Shown: positions 55,627 through 64,000 of the stretch, one piece after another
Position numbering within the stretch: the first letter of the stretch is position 1
Layout of the letters: every line of letters begins with the position of its first letter
DNA from: Bacillota bacterium
Lineage (GTDB): Bacteria > Bacillota > Clostridia > Tissierellales > Sedimentibacteraceae
DNA: 64,000 nucleotides
Assembly: GCA_023386345.1 (NCBI GenBank)
Contig: JAEWJT010000011.1
Coordinates: 62,001-126,000, forward strand
Direction of reading: 5' to 3'
Notes under the pieces: model-generated
Told to the model about the DNA's origin: nothing
Seen by the model: the letters and a program-made list of their open reading frames with translations, nothing else
The model's database searches: none
Position numbers and translations under genes: made by a program

Positions 55627-56124
55627 ATGAAAAAAATTATAAGTTTTTGTTTGATTTTCACATTGCTAATGACTAGTTTTACTTATGCAGAAGATTTGGG
55701 AAGTGCTTCGGAGAGCATTGGACCTATGAGTAACAAATTTATAAATGTAATTGAATATTCGCCAGAAGAATATGAATATTTGAGTACTAGCATATTAACA
55801 GCTGATGATATTACTAAAGCTATGGTTGGTGGTACTGTTACACTTAATATAATAGCACATTTATTAGGTGTACCAACTGGTTATTTACTTGGAGCTGATT
55901 CAATTTATGTACTTATTACTCAAGTTTACATGAATAATGATAAGGATTATAAAACAGTAAATTATTCAAGATATAAAATGCAATATCAGGTTAATGTATC
56001 AACTGGAAAAAAGACCTTGTTAAAGACGTGGTTAGAAACAAAATCACAAATCTATATACGAGATACTGGCGGTGTAAGTTGGACTTTTCATAAGACCACA
56101 TATGATAGTATTGTTATGAAATAG
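55627..56124 (+). CDS. Secreted protein of unknown function
   Basis: A 165-residue protein with a signal peptide (MKKIISFCLIFTLLMTSF, cut likely after TYAED). The mature part contains a hydrophobic glycine-bearing stretch AMVGGTVTLNIIAHLLGVP around residue 65-85 and a beta-rich, tyrosine- and threonine-rich C-terminus (KTWLETKSQIYIRD). There are no cysteines after the signal peptide. No family is recognised. The ribosome site is AATAGGAG. It is followed after five bases by a small membrane protein. Together with the Spo0A-type boxes this suggests a stationary-phase or sporulation-linked exported factor, possibly bacteriocin-like. Confidence 0.7.
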   Translation: MKKIISFCLIFTLLMTSFTYAEDLGSASESIGPMSNKFINVIEYSPEEYEYLSTSILTADDITKAMVGGTVTLNIIAHLLGVPTGYLLGADSIYVLITQVYMNNDKDYKTVNYSRYKMQYQVNVSTGKKTLLKTWLETKSQIYIRDTGGVSWTFHKTTYDSIVMK

Positions 56125-56129
56125 AATAT

Positions 56130-56510
56130 ATGAAAATATTTAAGTATTACATCATAAATATAATACAGTTGATATTTCTAATAGTATTTTTTATAAATAA
56201 TAATTTAAAATACATAAGTTCAATACCTATTATAATATCAACAATTTTTATAATATCGCTTAGAATTTATCTTGTAAGGAAAAATATAATTGAAAGTGAA
56301 CGAGAAAATTTTAAGAAAAATATAAATAAAAAGAAAATAATAAGGGTTTTTACTATATTATTCTATTTAATTGTATTTTCATATTTATATGTAAGCTTAA
56401 GCAATCTCAATAAATATGAAAATTTAGATATAAAAATATTATTAATTGGTTGTATTTTTGCATCAATAGAAGAAACAATTAGAATTAACAATATAGTAAG
56501 AGAAATTTAG
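56130..56510 (+). CDS. Small four-helix membrane protein, partner of the secreted protein
   Basis: A 126-residue, very hydrophobic protein with about four membrane helices and a lysine-rich cytosolic loop (KNINKKKIIRV). It begins five bases after the upstream stop with no Shine-Dalgarno site, so it depends on translational coupling. I recognise no family. Being paired with a secreted protein, it could be an immunity or export factor; that is inference only. A perfect terminator follows. Confidence 0.65.
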   Translation: MKIFKYYIINIIQLIFLIVFFINNNLKYISSIPIIISTIFIISLRIYLVRKNIIESERENFKKNINKKKIIRVFTILFYLIVFSYLYVSLSNLNKYENLDIKILLIGCIFASIEETIRINNIVREI

Positions 56511-56550
56511 AAATTAAATAACACTTAACTTTTATAGAATTATAACAAGT

Positions 56551-56580
56551 AAAAATGTCCTAGGCTTATAGGACATTTTT
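56551..56580. terminator. Bidirectional intrinsic terminator
   Basis: AAAAATGTCCTA (56551-56562) pairs perfectly with TAGGACATTTTT (56569-56580), with a 6-base loop. It serves the small membrane gene (plus) and the convergent minus-strand gene, whose stop lies within its last bases. Confidence 0.93.
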
Positions 56581-56974
56581 ATAATTTATGAAATAAAATA
56601 TTAGAAATTACAAAAAGTATTACAGAACAAAGAAGATATGCGAAAATAGTAATCTTAGTAAGCTTGTTTTCAGGGATATCTTCGCCAATTTCCATATCAT
56701 CATCCTTATCCATATTGTATACTCCCTTTTTCTTGTACCAAAATCTAAAATCAACCATCTTTGAATTATTGTTATTTTCTCTTTTTCCAAAAAAATTAAG
56801 TCCATCAAGTCTTAAATAGCTAAGCCAAGCCAAAAGAATATAAAGTGCAGCAAAAAACATTAATGCAAAGGCAAATGAATAATTACCGAGCATAGAAAAA
56901 CGACTTATTAAAAATGATATAATTAATGCGATAGAAAGTCTCGAAAAAAACTTATTATAGAATATTTTCCTCAT
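56579..56974 (-). CDS. Small membrane protein of unknown function
   Basis: A 131-residue protein with hydrophobic helices at about residues 12-28, 33-53 and 108-128 and an acidic central loop (KDDDMEIGEDIPENK). The ATG follows ACGGAGG. A consensus-like minus-strand promoter, TTGTAA (57034-57029) and TATAAT (57011-57006) with 17 bases between, precedes it. No family is recognised. Confidence 0.7.
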   Translation of the reverse strand: MRKIFYNKFFSRLSIALIISFLISRFSMLGNYSFAFALMFFAALYILLAWLSYLRLDGLNFFGKRENNNNSKMVDFRFWYKKKGVYNMDKDDDMEIGEDIPENKLTKITIFAYLLCSVILFVISNILFHKL

Positions 56975-57133
56975 AGTGCCTCCGTTTACAATGCTAATAC
57001 ATTAAATTATATCATTAAAAAGACTTTTTTACAATACATGAAATACTTTAAATTATTATGAAATGCTTGATATCTAATGTATTGTTTTATAATACAATTT
57101 TAAGATTACTTTAAAAAAAATAGGTATTTAATT

Positions 57134-57198
57134 TTGCGAATTTTGTCGATAAAAGTCTATTGAAAACGTTAGCATAAAAACGTTTTCTATGCTATAAT
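57134..57198 (+). promoter_or_regulatory. Promoter region of the YibE/F gene with cre and Spo0A-like sites
   Basis: TGAAAACGTTAGCA (57161-57174) fits the CcpA cre consensus TGWAARCGYTWNCW at every position, and lies in a larger inverted repeat GAAAACGTT/AACGTTTTC (57162-57187). TATAAT is at 57193-57198 with only a poor -35, so the cre overlaps the promoter core. Upstream, TGTCGAT (57144-57150) is a one-mismatch Spo0A box, with TTGCGAA ten bases before it. Confidence 0.6.
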
Positions 57199-57267
57199 GT
57201 ACACCCATGCAATTTAGAAAGAGAAAAAAATTATAACTGTATAAATTTTTGAAAGGATAGGATTCAA

Positions 57268-58464
57268 ATGAAGACTAAAAAAAGTAATATTTTAAAATTT
57301 GTAAGCATAGCTTTATTGGTAGTAGTTTTTATAACTTTTATACTTGTATTAAATAGACCTTTAAGTGGACAAGTTCCAACTGCAGCTAGTAAGTTCATTT
57401 TTGTACCTGCTCATGTCACTAAGATTGTAAGAGATGATGCGTTTCCGGATACATGGACAGAAAAGTTACGCTTGGGTACACAAGCGGTTTATGTAAAACT
57501 TGATGGTGGTCAGCATAAAGGATTGGAGTTGCCAGCTGTCAATTATTTAAGTGCTTATTCTAATATTGATGTTAAGATTGGCACAAAGATAATTGTTCGC
57601 CTTGATTATGATACTCAGTCAAAACCATATGTTGCATCTATCGCTAATTATAATCGCAGCCTTGCACTTATATTTTTGGTGATTGTTTTTGTGGCATTGA
57701 TTATAATTCTTGGGCGAAAAAAAGGTATTGCTGCGCTTCTTAGTCTTATATTTACAATAATATGTATTTGGTTTGTGCTTATCCCAATGATACAGCGAGG
57801 AGTACCGGCTATTCTGGCAACTATAATTTTGGTTCTTATCACTACAGCAGTATCTATGCTTATGCTTAATGGCTTTTCTTCAAAAGCTTTATGTGCAAGC
57901 ATTGCATCTTTTAGTGGTGTTTTAATGGCAGGGTTTATTGTTTACATAGTTGGATTGATAACACCGATAAATGGCTTTAATATGCCAGAAGCTGAGGATC
58001 TAATCCTAAGAAGCGGTGATGATGCTTTAAAAATAAGCGGACTATTAGTAAGTGGAATTCTAATATCTTCACTAGGTGCGGTTATGGATATTACAATGGG
58101 TATAACATCTTCAGTGTATGAGCTATATACCGTTAATCCTACCATGAAACGTAAAGAGCTTTTTACATTTGGGTTAAATGTAGGTCGAGATACTATGGGA
58201 ACGATGGTTAATACACTTATATTGGCTTTTGCTGGAGCTTCTCTTAATATGCTCATTCTGTTTAGAATATTTGATTATCCTTATATTCAAATATTTAATA
58301 GCGATTTGATGACTATTGAAATAATACAGGCATTGGCGGGAACTATAGGGGTTGTGCTGACAGTTCCACTTGTAGCCGCACTAGCTGCTGCAATGAGTGA
58401 GAAAAGTATCGAAAAAGGTACTTGGAAGAATGTTGTTCAAAAGAAAAAGAGAAGTAGGGTTTGA
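57268..58464 (+). CDS. YibE/F family membrane protein
   Basis: A 398-residue protein: one N-terminal helix, an extracytoplasmic beta-rich domain (about 35-125), then about seven helices to the C-terminus. The YibE/F signature region is visible in LALIFLVIVFVALIIILGRKKG and GGVMDITMGITSSVYE-like segments (here GAVMDITMGITSSVYEL near residue 271) and FGLNVGRDTMGTMVNTLILAFAGA. The ribosome site is AAAGGAT. The function is unestablished; transport is suspected for the family. It stands alone, with a stem at 58553-58578 after it. Confidence 0.88.
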   Translation: MKTKKSNILKFVSIALLVVVFITFILVLNRPLSGQVPTAASKFIFVPAHVTKIVRDDAFPDTWTEKLRLGTQAVYVKLDGGQHKGLELPAVNYLSAYSNIDVKIGTKIIVRLDYDTQSKPYVASIANYNRSLALIFLVIVFVALIIILGRKKGIAALLSLIFTIICIWFVLIPMIQRGVPAILATIILVLITTAVSMLMLNGFSSKALCASIASFSGVLMAGFIVYIVGLITPINGFNMPEAEDLILRSGDDALKISGLLVSGILISSLGAVMDITMGITSSVYELYTVNPTMKRKELFTFGLNVGRDTMGTMVNTLILAFAGASLNMLILFRIFDYPYIQIFNSDLMTIEIIQALAGTIGVVLTVPLVAALAAAMSEKSIEKGTWKNVVQKKKRSRV

Positions 58465-58552
58465 TTTTATTAGTTTTTTACTGTATAAAACAAAGAACTA
58501 TCTAAAAACAAAGGATAAAATGATAATTAAGGCATTTTTGATAAAATAAATA

Positions 58553-58578
58553 AATTTGAAATTATAGGATTTCAAATT
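58553..58578 (+). terminator. Stem-loop after the YibE/F gene
   Basis: AATTTGAAAT (58553-58562) pairs with ATTTCAAATT (58569-58578) with a 6-base loop. It is A+T-rich and lacks a T-run, so a weak terminator at best. The rest of the gap to 58684 shows no gene. Confidence 0.45.
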
Positions 58579-58684
58579 ATATAATTAGCAAATTTAAAAG
58601 TTATCTCTGCTATCTTTGAAATTAATCAGTTAGCAAGGTTTATATAGATAAAAAATAGTATTTTTAATGAGGGAGAAAAATTCT

Positions 58685-61600
58685 ATGAACAAAAAAACAA
58701 AACAATTTTTAAGTTTTCTTTTAGCTTTAATGTTATTTGCAGGTATAATTAATACACCGTCAGTACTGGCAAATGACATAACAATTAATAGTGACACAGT
58801 AAGTCTAATGTCAACTGATGAAACAGTTGTTGAGTGGAATTACATCGCTCTTCCAACTGATGTAAGAAATGCTCCTGCTACAGGTGGAGTTAAAAAAGAT
58901 GTTTCTGTTTTAACAAATTCAATAAACAAAGACATGACATGGAGCAGTAGTGCCTTAACTATAGCGGGCGACACCAGTAACACTGATCCTAGTAAAGATT
59001 GGAGGGGTGGAGATAAATATTGGCAAATTGTTTTATCAACTCAAGGATATAAAAATCTCAACATCACAGCTAAAGTTCGTTCTTCTGGTACTGGACCTAA
59101 AAACTTCAATCTTCAATACAGTCTTGATGGCATTAATTTTACAAATATAGATAATTCAAATTATCAAACTACAACTACACCCGCATACATACCAACTATT
59201 ATTGCACTTCCAGTAGCGGTTAATGACAAAGCAAATGTATATATTAGGTTTGCTAATACAGATGATGCTAATGTCAGTGGTACATCTAATGGTGGGAAAG
59301 TAGCAAACGGGGGCACATCAAGTATTAACAACATCATTGTAAAAGGCACGCCAACATCAGGAGGCTCTGATCCAGAACCTGTGACAAAATGTGTTACACC
59401 AACAGCAAGTCCTGCAGCTGGTCAAGTTGTTGTAGGTACAGAGGTTACTTTTTCTACAACTACAACAGGCACAGCTATTCAATATAATACTGTTTCTGCA
59501 ACTGCAGATGAATGGACAACTGGCGATAAAGTAACTGTAACTGTTCCAACTACATATTATGTGCGTGCGATCGACACTACAAGCAGAGGCTTAGACAACA
59601 GTGATGTAGCAACTTTTAATTATACTATTAAACCTGCTCCGGGGACTGTTTTAAATATTAAACAAGCACTTGAACTTGCTGATGGAACAGATGCAACTGT
59701 TACGGGTCAAGTTGCTTATTTTACAACTAAAGATAGAAGACCTGTAATCCAAGCAGAGATAGAGGGTAAAACATATTCTTTGTATGCTTATACAATTGCT
59801 CCAACGGATATAAATATAGGAGATATTGTTAACATAAAAGGCATGTATAAAATTCGAAATGGTGCACCTCAAATGCAGGATAAATCAGCTACAGAGAAGA
59901 TTGAAATAGTTAAGACTGGAACTGAACCTGCAATGTCTGCTGAAGTTGTGACAATTAATAAACTGACAACTGATGGCTTGAATATGTTGGGACGTTTTGT
60001 AAAAATTGAAGGAGTTAAGTTAGGCAAATATTGTGAAAATAGTCAAGATGTTGGAGCTGGAAAAAATAATACCGAAATTAGCTTTGGTGCTGATAAAATA
60101 AACATCTATCAAGCTACACCGTACCCATTCGGAGTGCAAGAGGGTGACGAGGTAGATTTATATGCTATGGTAACTTGCTTCAATTCAACTGTACAACTTT
60201 CTATAGGCACTTATGAGAATAATAGTTTTCAAGTTTATGACCTTATAAACAATACTAAAAACCCAGTTTTAACTCTACCAAGTACATTTACAGCTGCTAA
60301 AGTTGGTCGAGATTATATAATTTCGGTTGAAGCTAATGCGTATAAGGGAATAAAATCAGCTGTAATTGATTACACTGTTGGAAGTGTCACAAAAACATCA
60401 CAAAATATGACAAAAAATAATATAACTGGAAAATATGAATATACTATACCAGCTAGTGAAATAGTAGATACTGCTAGCAATATCAAGTTTACTATAACAG
60501 TTACTGGTGATAACGATAAAACTGCTACTAGCGGTGAAATCACAATAAACATAGATTCAAAACCGCAAATTGTAAAAGTAAGTCCTACATACAATAGTTA
60601 TACCGGAGATGATAAAACTCCTGAGATTTATGTAAAATTAGAAAATGCAGGTATAGATCCTTCTGTTAAAGTAAGCTTAAAAAAAGGTGAAGAAATAATA
60701 TTTGAAGATCAAACAATGAGTCTAAAAACCGATGGAACTGCTGAATATACTTATAAGCATGCAACTTTGCTTAGTGATGGCAAATACACAGCTACAGTAA
60801 CTGTAACTCGTTCAGATAGTCAAAGCGCAAGTGAAACTTGGAATTTTAGTGTTGGAAAGAGCCAATATATACCTTACTTTGGACAACTTCACTCTCACAC
60901 TGCCCAGTATTCAGATGGTTCTGGAACCTTACAAGATGGGTTGAATTATTTTACTGGAATTCCAGCAGAAGATAACGTAAATTTCATAGCATTTACAGAC
61001 CATTCAAATTACTTTGATACAGCTAATGGAGCTAATCCAGAAACTGCGCTTAACAATAAAGCTTTGATGACAGCAGCTAGTCGTGCTACATGGGAAGAAT
61101 ATGTAAATACAATGACTGCTTTCAATACAGTAAATGCAGGAAATCGTGTCGCTATGCCTGGTTTTGAAATGACTTGGTCTGGTGGACCTGGACATATCAA
61201 TACATTTAACTCAAAAGGACTTGTTAGCCGTAATAATACAGCCCTTAATAATAAGACAGGTGATGCAGGCTTAAAGCTTTATTATGACACACTTGTTGCT
61301 GATACAGACCCTTTAGCTAACTTATCTCAGTTTAACCATCCGGGTAAAACTTTTGGTACCTTCGCAGATTTTGCATACTGGAATCCTATTATTGACTCAA
61401 AAATGTTTGCTGTAGAGGTAGGCAATGGTGAAGGTGGCATAGGCTCAGGTGGATATTTCCCTAGCTTTGGTGAATATACTAAGGCACTTGATAAGGGCTG
61501 GCATGTAGGACCTTCCAACAACCAAGACAACCACAAGGGATATTGGGGTAATTCTAATACTGCCCGTACAGTAATATTCACTGATGAGCTTTCTACTGAT

Positions 61601-64000
61601 GGACTTTTAAGAGGTATGAAAGCAAGATCAATGTATGCAACTGAAGATAAAAACTTAAATATTCAGTATACTCTTAATGGTCAGATAATGGGTAGTATTA
61701 TTAATGATATACCTACATCTCCATTAAAATTTGTACTTAATATTGACGATTTGGATAAAGACGACAATATTTCTAAGGTTGAAATAATCACAAATGGTGG
61801 TCGAGTTGTTAAGAGTGAGTCATTTAATTCTAATGTTGTAAACATGGAATTTGAACTGCCAGTAGTGAAAGGTTACTACTATGTTCGTGTTACACAGGCT
61901 GATAAGAATATTGCTGTTACTGCTCCGGTATGGATTGGAAATGCCGCTATAATGGGTATAACCTCGGTTGAATGTGATACTATTATGCCAGTAACTAACG
62001 AAGAATTAACTATAAATACAACAATATTTAATAATGAGGCAACAGATGCTACGATTAAGTCTATAACTTATAGTATGAATGATTCTGTTCTTGAATCTAA
62101 GACTCCTAACACAGTAGTTAGTCCATCGGGAACAGTTAAAGAAAGTTTTAAAATTACACCTGATAAGGCAGGTATTGCTATTTTAAATGTTAATGTCGTT
62201 CTTACTTTAAATGGTGAAGACAAAGAATTTAATCAAAATGTAGAATTGAATATCAGAGATAGTGAAAAGCTAGTATATGTTGGAATTGATGCGAGTCATT
62301 ATAATGAATATGTAAATGGTAATTACAAAGACAGCATGGGTAATTTTGCTAAACTAGCAACAGACTATGATGTTCGTGTTGTTGAATTAAAAACAAGTGA
62401 GGAATTAATAAACGCAACAAATAATCAAAAATATAAGATGCTTGTACTTACTCCGCCGACTCGTCGTAATGGAAGTAATTTCTTAATCGGATATAAGAGC
62501 TACACTGATGATGAAGTTGCAGCAATAGCAGAGTTTGCGAGAAAAGGTGGAACAGTTATTCTTACCGGCTGGGGCGACTTCTATGAAAGCTACACGAAAT
62601 TTTCTGATAACACACCACATATATTACCGGCTGATCAACATATGGCAGCACAGCAAAATAAGATTTTGACTGCGATTGGTGCTAGTTTGCGAATTTCTGA
62701 CGATGAGATAAAGGATGACATAAATAATTCTGATCCGGCATCAAATCCGAAAAACAATATGCGTCTATATTTAAAAAATTATAATATGAGCAACCAATTC
62801 TTATCTGGAGTTAAACCTATAGAACAGGTATATTCAAATTATGGTGGATCTACAGTTTATGCTGTCGGGGAAGATAAAGAGCCTACAAGCACATTACCTT
62901 CACATGTAAGTCCTATGGTATTTGCATTTGACACAGGCTATTCCGCTGATGATGATAAGGATGGTTATGCAGGAGTAACTATTCCTAAGTATAATGGAAA
63001 ATATATGGTTGCGGCATCTGAGACAGTAAGTCATGCAAATGGTAAAAAATCTACTGTAATAGTAGCAGGCTCTGCATTTATGAGTAATTTTGAAATTCAA
63101 GTAACTTTGGATAGTTATGCTACCCCTGCATATAGTAATTACACGATACTTGAAAATGTTGTGCAAAGCATAAATCCAGTTACAATAACCGATATTGCAA
63201 CAGTGCAAGCTGCAGCTGAAGACGAAACCTTTACTATTAGAGGAATTGTTACATCAAATGCTTCTGGTTATGATAAGGATACAGCTTTCTTTGATTGTAT
63301 TTATTTACAAGATAATACAGCAGGTATCAATGCTTTCCCAGTAGCAGGAGATATTAGAGCAGGACAAACTGTTGAAATTAGAGGCACAACCAGCTCATAT
63401 AATGGCGAACGTCAAATAGCTGTTAAGAAAATTACTATTATTGACAGTGATATTAAAGAATTGCCAAAAGCAATTTCAGAGACAAGTGCTCAGGCGGCAA
63501 ATGGTAATAATCTTGGAAGCATAGTAACTGTTAAAGGCAGAGTTGTTTCCGTGACAACTCCAAATAATGTAGTTGAGAGTATCTATGTAATGGATGCTTC
63601 TGGTGTAGCTTGTCGTGTATTCATTGATGGATATATTACTAAAGATAAGACTATAGCAAACTTAGTAGTTGGGGCTAATATAACTGCAACTGGTTTATCT
63701 TCTATAGATACTGAAGGTGCACGTATTCGTATTCGTGACCGTGCGGATATCATTTGTACACCTTATGTTCCAATAGATGATGTAGATGATTCTACCAGTG
63801 GGGGAAAAACAAATACAACGCCACCTACTACATCAGAACCAGCGGACAAATTTAATGACATAAATACTTCTGCTTGGTATTACAATGCAGTGAATTTTGT
63901 TGTTAAAAGTGGTCTATTTGAAGGTGTGTCTGAAAATAACTTTGCCCCTGATAAAACTATGACTCGTTCTATGCTTGTTACAGTTTTATGGAGATTAGAA
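58685..64000 (+). CDS. Giant secreted PHP-domain/SLH surface protein (3' end outside the window)
   Basis: An open frame of 1772 codons that is still open at the right edge. Signal peptide MNKKTKQFLSFLLALMLFAG, cut near VLAND. The N-terminal part has beta-sandwich and OB-fold-like modules. From about residue 730 comes a PHP/CehA-type metal-dependent phosphoesterase: GQLHSHTAQYSDGSG, then FTDHSNYFD near 770, FNHPGKTFG near 883 and NNQDNHKG near 943. About residue 1200-1400 resembles a GATase/DUF4350-like fold (KLVYVGIDASHYNEY, KGGTVILTGWGDFYES). Further OB-like units follow, and an S-layer homology domain begins near 1720 (WYYNAVNFVVKSGLFEG). It is cell-wall anchored and probably a nuclease or phosphoesterase. 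The ribosome site is GAGGGAG. Confidence 0.85.
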   Translation, partial: MNKKTKQFLSFLLALMLFAGIINTPSVLANDITINSDTVSLMSTDETVVEWNYIALPTDVRNAPATGGVKKDVSVLTNSINKDMTWSSSALTIAGDTSNTDPSKDWRGGDKYWQIVLSTQGYKNLNITAKVRSSGTGPKNFNLQYSLDGINFTNIDNSNYQTTTTPAYIPTIIALPVAVNDKANVYIRFANTDDANVSGTSNGGKVANGGTSSINNIIVKGTPTSGGSDPEPVTKCVTPTASPAAGQVVVGTEVTFSTTTTGTAIQYNTVSATADEWTTGDKVTVTVPTTYYVRAIDTTSRGLDNSDVATFNYTIKPAPGTVLNIKQALELADGTDATVTGQVAYFTTKDRRPVIQAEIEGKTYSLYAYTIAPTDINIGDIVNIKGMYKIRNGAPQMQDKSATEKIEIVKTGTEPAMSAEVVTINKLTTDGLNMLGRFVKIEGVKLGKYCENSQDVGAGKNNTEISFGADKINIYQATPYPFGVQEGDEVDLYAMVTCFNSTVQLSIGTYENNSFQVYDLINNTKNPVLTLPSTFTAAKVGRDYIISVEANAYKGIKSAVIDYTVGSVTKTSQNMTKNNITGKYEYTIPASEIVDTASNIKFTITVTGDNDKTATSGEITINIDSKPQIVKVSPTYNSYTGDDKTPEIYVKLENAGIDPSVKVSLKKGEEIIFEDQTMSLKTDGTAEYTYKHATLLSDGKYTATVTVTRSDSQSASETWNFSVGKSQYIPYFGQLHSHTAQYSDGSGTLQDGLNYFTGIPAEDNVNFIAFTDHSNYFDTANGANPETALNNKALMTAASRATWEEYVNTMTAFNTVNAGNRVAMPGFEMTWSGGPGHINTFNSKGLVSRNNTALNNKTGDAGLKLYYDTLVADTDPLANLSQFNHPGKTFGTFADFAYWNPIIDSKMFAVEVGNGEGGIGSGGYFPSFGEYTKALDKGWHVGPSNNQDNHKGYWGNSNTARTVIFTDELSTDGLLRGMKARSMYATEDKNLNIQYTLNGQIMGSIINDIPTSPLKFVLNIDDLDKDDNISKVEIITNGGRVVKSESFNSNVVNMEFELPVVKGYYYVRVTQADKNIAVTAPVWIGNAAIMGITSVECDTIMPVTNEELTINTTIFNNEATDATIKSITYSMNDSVLESKTPNTVVSPSGTVKESFKITPDKAGIAILNVNVVLTLNGEDKEFNQNVELNIRDSEKLVYVGIDASHYNEYVNGNYKDSMGNFAKLATDYDVRVVELKTSEELINATNNQKYKMLVLTPPTRRNGSNFLIGYKSYTDDEVAAIAEFARKGGTVILTGWGDFYESYTKFSDNTPHILPADQHMAAQQNKILTAIGASLRISDDEIKDDINNSDPASNPKNNMRLYLKNYNMSNQFLSGVKPIEQVYSNYGGSTVYAVGEDKEPTSTLPSHVSPMVFAFDTGYSADDDKDGYAGVTIPKYNGKYMVAASETVSHANGKKSTVIVAGSAFMSNFEIQVTLDSYATPAYSNYTILENVVQSINPVTITDIATVQAAAEDETFTIRGIVTSNASGYDKDTAFFDCIYLQDNTAGINAFPVAGDIRAGQTVEIRGTTSSYNGERQIAVKKITIIDSDIKELPKAISETSAQAANGNNLGSIVTVKGRVVSVTTPNNVVESIYVMDASGVACRVFIDGYITKDKTIANLVVGANITATGLSSIDTEGARIRIRDRADIICTPYVPIDDVDDSTSGGKTNTTPPTTSEPADKFNDINTSAWYYNAVNFVVKSGLFEGVSENNFAPDKTMTRSMLVTVLWRLE

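Noticed and set aside
59164..63208. Several minus-strand open frames of 60-100 codons
   Set aside because: They lie wholly inside the long plus-strand PHP/SLH gene, lack ribosome sites and read as low-complexity shadows.
1..64000. CRISPR arrays, tRNA or rRNA genes, intact insertion sequences
   Set aside because: No regularly spaced repeats, no cloverleaf or rRNA-like segments and no full transposase were found by reading; short or degenerate tRNAs could still be missed without a program.

Overview
The window looks like chromosome of a low-G+C, Gram-positive, spore-forming anaerobe of the class Clostridia. The DNA is strongly A+T-rich. Supporting genes are a phosphotransbutyrylase/butyrate kinase pair, an A-type flavodiiron protein with an NADH:rubredoxin-type reductase, SLH-domain surface proteins, a DUF3794/LysM spore-coat-like protein, an Agr quorum-sensing locus, and several promoters carrying Spo0A-box-like TGTCGAA repeats. 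I cannot name the genus. I see no rRNA, tRNA, CRISPR array, prophage or intact insertion sequence.

Layout. 0-5 kb (minus): purL-purE-purC, the start of a purine operon that leaves the window at the left edge, with a strong promoter and PurR-like half sites upstream. 5.4-7.8 kb (plus): a DUF1538 membrane protein followed by a double-domain PII-like protein. 7.9-18.7 kb: a minus-strand LytTR two-component pair faces a four-gene plus-strand operon of cell-surface proteins (small membrane protein, ricin/copper-amine-oxidase-like secreted protein, clostripain-like lipoprotein protease, SLH adhesin). A 21-bp-period direct repeat typical of LytTR regulators lies between them. 18.8-26.4 kb: an S41 protease, then a housekeeping run (DUF2232 protein, GdpP, ribosomal protein L9, DnaB), a cupin regulator and a 57-residue small protein. 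26.5-31 kb: an orphan membrane protein, then PduL, a glutaredoxin-like protein, Ptb and Buk.

31.2-33.8 kb: an Agr locus with a frameshifted agrC-like kinase, a cysteine-free AgrD, and AgrB, preceded by Spo0A-box-like repeats and the remnant of an Rpn-type nuclease/transposase. 33.9-38.7 kb: PruA, flavodiiron protein FprA, a rubredoxin-fused NADH oxidoreductase and a DUF1540 protein, i.e. proline/glutamate metabolism and oxygen/NO defence. 38.9-48.3 kb: a SulP transporter, an ECF S component, a PadR/DUF2812/ABC-exporter operon with three palindromic operators, the DUF3794-LysM protein, a TDT-family transporter and a C_GCAxxG_C_C protein. 48.5-55.4 kb: an oligopeptide ABC importer operon followed by a cyanophycinase-like serine peptidase, a plausible peptide uptake and cleavage unit. 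55.6-57 kb: a secreted 165-residue protein with a small membrane partner under tandem Spo0A-like boxes, and another small membrane protein on the minus strand. 57.3-64 kb: a YibE/F membrane protein behind an exact cre-like site, then a giant secreted PHP-phosphoesterase-like/SLH protein that runs off the right edge.

Most transcription units end in clear stem-loops, many of them bidirectional between convergent genes. Two of these, 8 kb apart, are homologous to each other with compensating base changes. The less ordinary parts are the LytTR-controlled surface operon, the Cys-less Agr system with its broken kinase, the Spo0A-box-marked secreted/membrane pair, the tandem PII protein beside DUF1538, and the PHP-SLH protein.
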